Positions 52,531 through 59,130 of a DNA stretch of 59,874 bases are shown here, one piece after another. The stretch is from the NCBI RefSeq assembly GCF_019511665.1, contig NZ_JAEUAW010000021.1, positions 1 to 59,874 of the forward strand. The letters run 5' to 3'. The first letter of the stretch is position 1. Every line of letters begins with the position of its first letter. The translations under genes were made by a program, and so were the position numbers. The stretch comes from Microbacterium jejuense (GTDB lineage: Bacteria; Actinomycetota; Actinomycetes; Actinomycetales; Microbacteriaceae). The notes under the pieces were generated by a model. That model saw only the letters and a program-made list of their open reading frames with translations, was not told where the DNA came from and ran no database searches.

Positions 52531-53274
52531 TCAGCCGCGCGAGAACCGCGTCGCGAACGCGCGCAGCAGCCGGGCCGGTTCCGTGAGGGATGCCGCCAGC
52601 ACGCGACCTGCGATGGCGTCGTAGTCGCTCGCCTCGAAGTAGCCGTCGTTCCGGTACACGGCCATGCGCTCGGTGAACGCCTTCGCCGTCGGCTCGGGGT
52701 GGAACTGCGTCGCGTAGAGCCGGTCGCCGACGCGGTACGCCTGGACGGGGCATCCCTCGTTCCGCGCGAGCAGCACCGCGCCGGGCGGGAGCGTCTCGGT
52801 GCCCTCCTTGTGCGCGGTGAGAGCCGTGAAGCGGTTCGCGAGACCCCCGAACAGCGGGTCGGCCGCAGCGTCGGGCGTCAGGTCGATCGCGACCGGGCCG
52901 GTGTCTTCGGGGAACGCGCGACTGACGGTTCCGCCCAGGGTGCGCGTGGCGATGCCGATGCCGTAGCACGTGAAGAGGGCGGCCGGACCGTCGCCCGGGG
53001 CTGCGCGTTCGGCGATGCGGGCGAGGTCCGCTTCGAGGCGGCGCTGCGCCTCGGTCTTGGTGGACTCGGGGTCGGCGACGTTGAACGGGCTGCCGCCGAC
53101 GACGAAGCCCGCGTACCGGTCGAACACGTCGTCGGGGAGGGGCTCGCGCACCAGATCGTGCCGGTCGAGCGCCCCCTCGTCGAGATGCATCGCAGTGCGG
53201 AACGACTCGTACTCCGCCGCAGCCGCCCCCACCTGCGGGCGCACGCAGACGTAGAGGAACGCGGCGGACGTCAT
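52531..53274 (-). CDS. Class I glutamine amidotransferase-like protein
   Basis: A 247-residue stand-alone amidotransferase fold. The nucleophile elbow is FTCYGIGIATRTLGG (Cys103), and the His/Glu pair is in TQFHPEP (His192, Glu194), so the triad is intact. Relatives are GuaA-like or gamma-glutamyl hydrolase-like proteins that take ammonia from glutamine or cut gamma-glutamyl bonds. There is no partner synthetase nearby. It converges tail to tail with the TspO-like gene (stops 1 bp apart). Confidence 0.85.
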   Translation of the reverse strand: MTSAAFLYVCVRPQVGAAAAEYESFRTAMHLDEGALDRHDLVREPLPDDVFDRYAGFVVGGSPFNVADPESTKTEAQRRLEADLARIAERAAPGDGPAALFTCYGIGIATRTLGGTVSRAFPEDTGPVAIDLTPDAAADPLFGGLANRFTALTAHKEGTETLPPGAVLLARNEGCPVQAYRVGDRLYATQFHPEPTAKAFTERMAVYRNDGYFEASDYDAIAGRVLAASLTEPARLLRAFATRFSRG

Positions 53275-53324
53275 GCCTGGATTCTAGGTTCGGCTGCCAT
53301 CCTCCCGCGACACCGAAGCAGGGG

Positions 53325-53373
53325 GCCGAGACCGCGGGTGAACCCCACGGTCTCGGCGCCGCGCTGCGGTCTC
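53325..53373. repeat. Hairpin repeat in the divergent region before the sigma gene
   Basis: GCCGAGACCG (53325-53334) pairs with CGGTCTCGGC (53348-53357), with a further GGG/CCC inside. It is followed by ccgcgctgcggtctc, the same 15 bases that follow the xylA-xylB hairpin. Here it lies between two divergent starts, so it is more likely a dispersed element than a terminator. Confidence 0.55.
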
Positions 53374-53405
53374 GCGGAAAGCTCGACCGGCGGCATCCCG
53401 AGAAA

Positions 53406-53425
53406 TCTCGAGGATCCGTGTATCA
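53406..53425. promoter_or_regulatory. TCTCG-N8-TGTATCA motif, upstream copy
   Basis: TCTCG (53406-53410), eight bases, TGTATCA (53419-53425). The same two words with the same gap occur at 58936-58955, immediately after the last gene of this locus. This copy lies 47 bp before the sigma factor start and also contains the small palindrome CGAGAAATCTCG. It may be the sigma factor's own promoter or a boundary site. Confidence 0.5.
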
Positions 53426-53471
53426 AAGACCCTCTATCGCGCTCGGGCATGGTGTGGACAGAATTGGCGCT

Positions 53472-54089
53472 ATGACGCAGCCGGGCGCCGAGCCATCCGT
53501 CGACTCCGTGGAGCCGGCGCGATGGGAGCGCGCGGCTGCGCTGTTCGTGCGCTGGCGCGAGGGCGACAGCCGCGCGATGGATGAGCTCGTCCGCCTCATG
53601 ACGCCGCCGCTGTGGCATGTCGTGCGTGCGTACGGGCTCGATCATGCGCTGGCGCAGGACGTCGTGCAGACGACGTGGCTGACGCTCGTGCGCCGTCACG
53701 AGACCATCAACGACCCGCTCGCGGTGTCGGGGTGGCTCACGATGTGCGCGCGCCGCGAGGCGTGGCGGGTCGGCAAGCAGCATCGGCGCGCCGATGCCAC
53801 CGAGGCCGAGTCGCTCGAACCGCACCTTCCGGTCCACGAATCCGCCGAGCAGACCGCGACCCAGGACGACGAGACCCGTCGCCTGTGGGTCGCCGTCGCG
53901 ACGCTCAACGACCGATGCCAGCGCCTGCTGCGGATCGTCGCGTTCGAGGACCGTCCCGACTACGCCCGCATCGCCGAGGATCTCGCGATGCCCGTCGGGT
54001 CCATCGGACCGACCCGTCAGCGCTGCCTCGCAAAGCTCCGCGCCGTACTCGAGGGCGACGGATGGAGGGGTGATGACGATGGAGACTGA
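53472..54089 (+). CDS. Sigma-70 family (ECF-like) RNA polymerase sigma factor
   Basis: A 205-residue two-domain sigma factor. Region 2 is at about 20-95 (WERAAALFVRWREGDSRAMDELVRLMTPPLWHVVRAYGLDHALAQDVVQTTWLTLVRRHE), region 4 at about 135-195 (LNDRCQRLLRIVAFEDRPDYARIAEDLAMPVGSIGPTRQRCLAKLRAVL). There is no region 3 and no membrane segment. The ATG at 53472 has no ribosome site; CAGAAT 7 bases before may be a -10 box. The next gene starts inside its end. It is expected to direct transcription of the subtilisin-CHAT genes, but no anti-sigma factor with a zinc motif is present. Confidence 0.9.
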   Translation: MTQPGAEPSVDSVEPARWERAAALFVRWREGDSRAMDELVRLMTPPLWHVVRAYGLDHALAQDVVQTTWLTLVRRHETINDPLAVSGWLTMCARREAWRVGKQHRRADATEAESLEPHLPVHESAEQTATQDDETRRLWVAVATLNDRCQRLLRIVAFEDRPDYARIAEDLAMPVGSIGPTRQRCLAKLRAVLEGDGWRGDDDGD

Positions 54090-54546
54090 GGACTTCGCGG
54101 CCGACGCCGCGCTCTTCGCACGCATGCGCCGCATGTGGGAGGACGTCGATCCGGTGCCCGCCGACCTCGTCGACCGGATGGTCGCCGCCGTCGCGGTGGA
54201 GGATCTGTCTCGCGAGTACGCCCTGCTGACGCTCGTCGAGGGGACGCTCGCCGCCGTGCGCGGCGAGGCAGACACCGCGACCCTGCAGTTCAGCGACGGG
54301 ACGACGAGCGTGCTCGTGCACGTGACGGCCACCGAAGGCGGCGGCCGTCGTGTGGACGGATGGGTGGATGCCACCGCCCTCGCGATCCGCCTGATCCAGG
54401 CCGACCGCGAATGGGCCACGGACCCCGGCGAACACGGACGGTTCGCCTTCGACGAGGTCACGCCAGGGGTGGCGCGACTCCGTCTTGTCGTGCGCGACGC
54501 CGACGGCGCGCTGCGCGACTTCCAGACCCCGCAGTTCGAGGTCTGA
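54073..54546 (+). CDS. Beta-rich protein of the sigma-subtilisin-CHAT locus
   Basis: A 157-residue soluble protein. Residues 1-50 are helical (FARMRRMWEDVDPVPADLVDRMVAAVAVEDL). The rest looks like a beta-sandwich with the end motif ATDPGEHGRFAFDEVTPGVARLRLVVRDADG, similar to carboxypeptidase-regulatory-like domains. It overlaps the sigma gene by 17 bp (ATG at 54073 or 54079) and so is made with it. It has no zinc-binding Cys/His pattern and no membrane helix, unlike usual anti-sigma factors, but its place makes it the best candidate for a sigma partner. Confidence 0.72.
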   Translation: MTMETEDFAADAALFARMRRMWEDVDPVPADLVDRMVAAVAVEDLSREYALLTLVEGTLAAVRGEADTATLQFSDGTTSVLVHVTATEGGGRRVDGWVDATALAIRLIQADREWATDPGEHGRFAFDEVTPGVARLRLVVRDADGALRDFQTPQFEV

Positions 54547-54570
54547 CGCAGTTTCGTTTTGGGAAATGGA

Positions 54571-54594
54571 TGCCGCGGCCTGGGGGCCGCGGCA
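54571..54594. terminator. Hairpin before the subtilisin gene
   Basis: GCCGCGGCC (54572-54580) and GGCCGCGGC (54585-54593) pair around TGGG, with one more outer T-A pair. It lies 24 bp after the stop of the small protein and 24 bp before the protease start. It may limit readthrough and lower protease levels. Confidence 0.6.
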
Positions 54595-54617
54595 GCCGCT
54601 ATGTGTGAGGAGACGAC

Positions 54618-56363
54618 ATGCCGAGAGTCGACAGCAATCCCCGACGGACATGGCGCGAGCGCGAAGTCGCCGGCGAGCCGAAGGGCGTAGTCCTCGACCC
54701 GCGCCGCGAGCCGGTGCCCGACCTGCAGGCCTACGACACGGTCTACGTCCCCGGTCACCTCATGATCTCAGGTGACCCGAGCGCCGCGATAGACGTGCTG
54801 AAGGAGGCCGCCGGAAAGCTCGGCTGGGACATCGAGCCCGAGCCGGTGAGCGAAGGGAACGGGGTCGAGCCCCTCACCCGCGCGCGTATCGTCCAGGCAC
54901 CGAAAGAAGGCCGAGATGATGAGCCGACGCCGCCCGTCGACGCATGGCGGCTTCTTCAGCAGGCACGTCGGGAGAAGCTGATTGCAGCGAAGACCGCCGA
55001 GGCCTCCGGAGGTGGGCGGGCACCCGGCGACGCCGAGGAAGCCACCCTCAGGTCGGATGCCACTCGCTCCGTGTCGCTGGAGGCATCCATCTCGAACGAT
55101 CCCCGGCGGCGCGCCGCGACCGCAGCGGAGTCGGGGTTGCGCCGGAGCCACAAGGCGAAGGACGACGAGGTCATCGCGCAGGTGAGTCTCGATCATGTTC
55201 TGACCGTGGATCCGATCGGTATCAACCCTCACGGTCGCACCAATCCGCACGGCCGCACGAACCCGCACGGGCGCACGAACCCGTCCGGCACAGACGGCTA
55301 TGCGTACCCGGGCTCGGGTGGACTGGAGATGGTGAGCTTCATCGGCTCTCCGCCGATCGAGCGCCACACCCTCGACAAAGGCGGACGGCGCCCCGTGATC
55401 GCCTTCGCCGACACCGGGTGTGGTGATCATCCCTGGTTCGTCTCGGACGGACGACCGGTGGTGCGGACGGTCGACGCGGTCGACGGCAGCGGAGTGATCG
55501 GCGTGAACGATCCGAACACGGATCCCGAACGTCACGGCGATCAGTCCGGACCGTTGGATGGCTATCTCGACGACGCCGCAGGGCACGGGACGTTCGTGGC
55601 CGGTGTGCTGCGTCAGGTGTGTCCTGAGGCCGACATCATCGCCATTCGAGTGGCGGACAGCAACGGCAGCGTCCTCGAGACTGAGCTGATCACAGCGCTC
55701 GAGCAGCTGTCTGCGTGGATCGACGCCGGCACCGACGATGAGCCGCGACACGTCGACGTGCTCAATCTCTCGCTGGGGTACTACCACGAGACGCCTGAGG
55801 ACGGCCGGTTCAGTCTGAGGCTCTTCGAAGCCTTGAAGAACCTTCGGACTCGAGGGTGCACCGTCGTCTGCTCGGCAGGCAACGACGCGACGGAGAGGCC
55901 GGCCTTTCCCGCAGCGCTCCACAATTGGGGCGACCCGGACCTCACTTTCGAAGAACCGGCGGGAGCGGCGCGCCACGTCGCAGTCGGCGCCCTCAACCCG
56001 CAGCGGACTTCGGTGGCGCTGTTCAGCAATATCGGCGACTGGGTCACCGTCTACGCGCCCGGGACATCGGTGATGAGTGTGTTTCCGTCGTTCGAAGGCG
56101 GGATCCAGGCGGGATCGCGCTCGGACCGTGGCGAACGCCGCCGGCAGAGCCTCGATCCGGATGACTTCGAGAGCGGCGCGACGGGCGGTTTCGCCGTCTG
56201 GAGTGGAACCTCCTTCGCCGCGCCCTACGTGGCGGGATCCATCGCCGCCGCCCTCGCTCCGGGCCTGATGAACCCGACGGGTGTCGCCAAAGCCGGCGAT
56301 GCTGTCGAGTCCGCTCTGGCAGTCGTGCGAAAGGCAGACGGCTCGCCCCTGCCGAAGATCTGA
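54618..56363 (+). CDS. Cytosolic subtilisin-like serine protease (S8) with NPHGRT repeats
   Basis: A 581-residue peptidase. Residues 1-195 are a polar N-terminal region; 203-220 are three exact NPHGRT repeats followed by NPSGT; the S8 domain runs from about 255 to 570 with Asp265 (FADTGCG), His323 (AAGHGTFVAG), Asn422 (SAGND) and Ser532 (SGTSFAAP), a complete triad plus oxyanion Asn. There is no signal peptide, so it acts inside the cell and probably starts as a zymogen. GAGGAG precedes the ATG. It lies between a sigma factor and a TPR-CHAT protease, and one protease may activate the other (inference). Confidence 0.92.
   Translation: MPRVDSNPRRTWREREVAGEPKGVVLDPRREPVPDLQAYDTVYVPGHLMISGDPSAAIDVLKEAAGKLGWDIEPEPVSEGNGVEPLTRARIVQAPKEGRDDEPTPPVDAWRLLQQARREKLIAAKTAEASGGGRAPGDAEEATLRSDATRSVSLEASISNDPRRRAATAAESGLRRSHKAKDDEVIAQVSLDHVLTVDPIGINPHGRTNPHGRTNPHGRTNPSGTDGYAYPGSGGLEMVSFIGSPPIERHTLDKGGRRPVIAFADTGCGDHPWFVSDGRPVVRTVDAVDGSGVIGVNDPNTDPERHGDQSGPLDGYLDDAAGHGTFVAGVLRQVCPEADIIAIRVADSNGSVLETELITALEQLSAWIDAGTDDEPRHVDVLNLSLGYYHETPEDGRFSLRLFEALKNLRTRGCTVVCSAGNDATERPAFPAALHNWGDPDLTFEEPAGAARHVAVGALNPQRTSVALFSNIGDWVTVYAPGTSVMSVFPSFEGGIQAGSRSDRGERRRQSLDPDDFESGATGGFAVWSGTSFAAPYVAGSIAAALAPGLMNPTGVAKAGDAVESALAVVRKADGSPLPKI
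55224..55277 (+). repeat. Three 18-bp tandem repeats coding NPHGRT
   Basis: Units at 55224-55241, 55242-55259 and 55260-55277 each encode Asn-Pro-His-Gly-Arg-Thr; a partial fourth (NPSGT) follows. Base differences between units are mostly at third positions (cctcacggt, ccgcacggc, ccgcacggg), so the peptide is under selection rather than being a fresh DNA expansion. Confidence 0.8.
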
Positions 56364-56370
56364 CCAGGGA

Positions 56371-56407
56371 GTGCCGTTCCGCCCGCTACCCGCGGGCGGA
56401 ACGGCAC
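56371..56407. terminator. Terminator between the subtilisin and CHAT genes
   Basis: GTGCCGTTCCGCCCGC (56371-56386) and GCGGGCGGAACGGCAC (56392-56407) pair perfectly around TACCC. It lies 7 bp after the subtilisin stop and 14 bp before the next start. Confidence 0.8.
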
Positions 56408-56409
56408 GC

Positions 56410-56415
56410 CATGAT
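56410..56415 (+). promoter_or_regulatory. Possible -10 box of the CHAT gene, leaderless
   Basis: CATGAT lies 6 bases before the ATG at 56422 and directly after the terminator, which suggests separate transcription of the CHAT gene. The first base differs from the consensus. Confidence 0.4.
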
Positions 56416-56421
56416 TGCACC

Positions 56422-58920
56422 ATGGGGACGCTGGCCGATTCTGAGGCGATGCATCGACGCGGCGTCGACCTGGCCAACCTCGGTCGCTACGCCGACGCGC
56501 TGCGTGTCTTGCGGATCGCTTTCGACGGCGCGCACCAGGGCGGCGACGTGAACCTCATGGCGCGTGCCGCGGGCACCATCGCGTATGTGCTGGCGCGCAC
56601 CGGCGACGTCGATGCGGGTGAGCGCCTCTGTCTGGACATGCTCTCCCGTGACGACCTCGACGCGGTGACGATCGCGCAACTGCACGGGCAGCTGGGCGCG
56701 CTCGCGCTGGAACGGGGTCTGCTCGAGCAAGCCGTCGACTGGCTCTCGAAAGGCGTCGATGGACTCAAAGAGCATCCTGTTCGCCAGGCGAACGTGCTCA
56801 TGAACCGCGGCCTTGTCGAGATGGACCGCGGTCGATTGGACGCGGCGCGGGCGGACCTCGAGCTGGCCGAGCAGATCTACCGGGAGGCCGGTCTCTCTGA
56901 CGAGGCCAACCAAGCGGTACACAATCTCGGATACCTGGCCATGCGCGGCGGAGATCTCGTGACTGCCCTCTCACTGATGCAGCGCGTGCGTGATCCGCTT
57001 GACGATGAATCGGATGTCTGGGCGGCGATCAATGAGCTGGATCGCGCCGAAGTGCTCCGTGACGCGGGGCTGGTCACTGACGCAGAGCGCCTTCTCTCTA
57101 CCGTGGCGACAGTGCTCGGACGACATCGTGCGCCGCGAGAGCGCGCCGGAGCGGAGTACCAGCTGGCCCGCTCGCTGCTGACACACTCGCCGGAGAGGGC
57201 CGCGACCGTCTCGCGGGCAGCCGCCCGGCGGTTCCGGGCCCTCGGAAGTGAAGGCTGGGCCTTGCGGGCGGAAGCGATCGCTCTGCGTGCAAGGCTTGCT
57301 GTAGACCGCATCGACCGCTCGGGGCGTCCGATCGCATCGGCTCGGCGGCTTCCTTCCGTGCGTGCGGTCGACGAGACCGTAGCCCAGCTTCGCGCCCACC
57401 GCTTCCTCGCAGAGGCCGAGGCGCTGGCGTTGACGGACACGCTCGCACGCATCCGTCGCAGCCGTCGGGCGTCGATGCCGCTCCCGCGTGTTCCCCGGCG
57501 GATGCCCCTGGAAGTCACCATGCTCGCGGCCGAGGTGCGCGCCGCGGCTGCGGCGGTGTCGACGCGCGAGGCAGACTGCCGACGCGAGGCCGCCGCCGGT
57601 CTCGAACTGCTTGAGCGCACGCAAGCGACCTTCGGGAGCCTCGATCTGCAGACGAGTTCGGCGATGCGCGCCACAGGTCTGCTCACTGTGGGCCTCGCGT
57701 CGGCTCTCCGTTCGCGTCGACCGGAGGTGATCTTCGAATGGTCGGAGCGTGCCCGCCTCATGAGTCAGCGGGTGCTTCCCCTGCGTCCTCCGCCGAATCC
57801 GGAGCTCGCTGCCGACCTCTCGGAGCTGCGGACGATCCGTGCCGCAGCATCGGACGGTGACTGGCTGGCCGATCCGCGTGCCGCCGCGCTGCACCGGAGA
57901 GCCCAGGAGCGGCAATGGTCGTCGGCTGCGTCGGCCGGTCTGACCGGACGCATCTCCTTGTCCCAGTTGCAGGCCGCTCTCGCCCCCGAAGAGATGCTTG
58001 TGACCTATGTCTTCGACGGAACCGACCTGGTGGCGCTCGCGGTCTCCGGCGGCGAGGCCACGATGATCGACCTCTCGTTGCGCGATGTCGGTGCGGCATT
58101 GGTGGGGTTGCGAGCGGATCTCGATGTCGCTGCCAGCGTGACCTCGGGGCCACTCGCAGAGGTCGTGCGAATGAGTCTCCGTGAGCGGCTCGGCAGGATC
58201 TCGTCGCTGCTGGTCGAGCCGCTCGGCGCAGCCCTCCAGAGCGCTCGACGAATCGTGCTGCTCACCCCTGGCGTGCTCGCCGGTATCCCGTGGTCGATGC
58301 TGCCCGGACTTCGCGGGCATGCGGTGGCGGTGGCGGGATCGGCGTCGGCGTGGGCGGAGAACCGGTCGCGCGGTGAACTCCGCCACAGCAGTGCGGGTTT
58401 CGTGGTCGGTCCGCGCGTGGCGCGCGGTGACGAAGAGGTGGCTGCCGCGGCGGTGCCCTGGACCAAGAGCCCGATCCTCCTGGGCGATGCGGCGCGAGTC
58501 GGTGCCGTCACGGCGCTCGCGTCGCAGGTCGATGTTCTGCACATCGCGGCGCACGGCCGGCACGCGGTGGACAACCCGATGTTCTCGGGTCTGGAGCTCG
58601 CCGACGGCACGCTGTTCGGCTACGACATCGACCTCATCGAGAACGTCCCCGACACCGTCATCCTCTCGGCGTGCGAGGTCGGCCGGTCCTCGGTGCGCTG
58701 GGGTGAGGAGGCCGTCGGCATGACGCGCGTCTGGCTGCATGCCGGAGCTCGGTGCGTCGTGGCGGCGCCGGTGGTCGTGGCCGATGACGACGCGTGCGAG
58801 CTGCTCGCTGCCATGCACGAGGGTCTGGCCGCCGGCATCCCGCCGTCCGTCGCGCTCGCCGAAGCGTCGGAGCGCACGGGGATCGTCGCGCCCTTCCAGG
58901 TGCACGGTGCGGGCTTCTGA
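56422..58920 (+). CDS. TPR-CHAT protease (caspase-like)
   Basis: An 832-residue protein. Residues 1-390 are a series of TPR-like helix pairs (AMHRRGVDLANLGRYADALRVL, TIAYVLARTGDVDAGERL, LGYLAMRGGDLVTALSL). Residues about 390-530 form a second helical region, and about 550-830 a CHAT domain with catalytic His711 (HIAAHG) and Cys751 (LSACEVG), both in place. CHAT proteases are separase/caspase relatives; the best known bacterial one works with a type III-E CRISPR effector. There is no signal peptide. Linked to a subtilisin and a sigma factor, it probably senses a signal through its TPRs and cuts a partner. It is separated from the subtilisin gene by a terminator. Confidence 0.93.
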   Translation: MGTLADSEAMHRRGVDLANLGRYADALRVLRIAFDGAHQGGDVNLMARAAGTIAYVLARTGDVDAGERLCLDMLSRDDLDAVTIAQLHGQLGALALERGLLEQAVDWLSKGVDGLKEHPVRQANVLMNRGLVEMDRGRLDAARADLELAEQIYREAGLSDEANQAVHNLGYLAMRGGDLVTALSLMQRVRDPLDDESDVWAAINELDRAEVLRDAGLVTDAERLLSTVATVLGRHRAPRERAGAEYQLARSLLTHSPERAATVSRAAARRFRALGSEGWALRAEAIALRARLAVDRIDRSGRPIASARRLPSVRAVDETVAQLRAHRFLAEAEALALTDTLARIRRSRRASMPLPRVPRRMPLEVTMLAAEVRAAAAAVSTREADCRREAAAGLELLERTQATFGSLDLQTSSAMRATGLLTVGLASALRSRRPEVIFEWSERARLMSQRVLPLRPPPNPELAADLSELRTIRAAASDGDWLADPRAAALHRRAQERQWSSAASAGLTGRISLSQLQAALAPEEMLVTYVFDGTDLVALAVSGGEATMIDLSLRDVGAALVGLRADLDVAASVTSGPLAEVVRMSLRERLGRISSLLVEPLGAALQSARRIVLLTPGVLAGIPWSMLPGLRGHAVAVAGSASAWAENRSRGELRHSSAGFVVGPRVARGDEEVAAAAVPWTKSPILLGDAARVGAVTALASQVDVLHIAAHGRHAVDNPMFSGLELADGTLFGYDIDLIENVPDTVILSACEVGRSSVRWGEEAVGMTRVWLHAGARCVVAAPVVVADDDACELLAAMHEGLAAGIPPSVALAEASERTGIVAPFQVHGAGF

Positions 58921-58935
58921 GATTCCCGGAGGATT

Positions 58936-58955
58936 TCTCGGAATCGGATGTATCA
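58936..58955. promoter_or_regulatory. TCTCG-N8-TGTATCA motif, downstream copy
   Basis: TCTCG (58936-58940), eight bases, TGTATCA (58949-58955), 15 bp after the CHAT stop. TCCCG also precedes it, 7 bases before TCTCG against 5 in the other copy. No gene starts right after it on the plus strand, so a promoter role is less obvious here than at 53406. Confidence 0.5.
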
Positions 58956-59130
58956 CGGCGGATGCCGGGGACTCCTGCTCTTCGGAACCGCTCAGTGCCG
59001 CCCTACCGGGGGGTCGGGCGCACGAGCAGAAGACGTCTGGGGCCGCACCTGGGGATGCGGGTCTTCGGTGCGGGTTCCTCGAGGGGTGTCGCAGGGGACC
59101 TGGCGGCACCCCTCGTACCCGTCCCGTGGT

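Noticed and set aside
56422..58920. The CHAT protein as part of a CRISPR-guided protease (type III-E) system
   Set aside because: No gRAMP/Cas7-11-like gene, Cas1/Cas2 or repeat array lies in the window; the partners here are a sigma factor and a subtilisin.
56971..59109. Minus-strand frame of about 700 codons over the TPR-CHAT gene
   Set aside because: It is a shadow of the CHAT coding strand; no domain or ribosome site is seen, and the plus strand has intact catalytic motifs.
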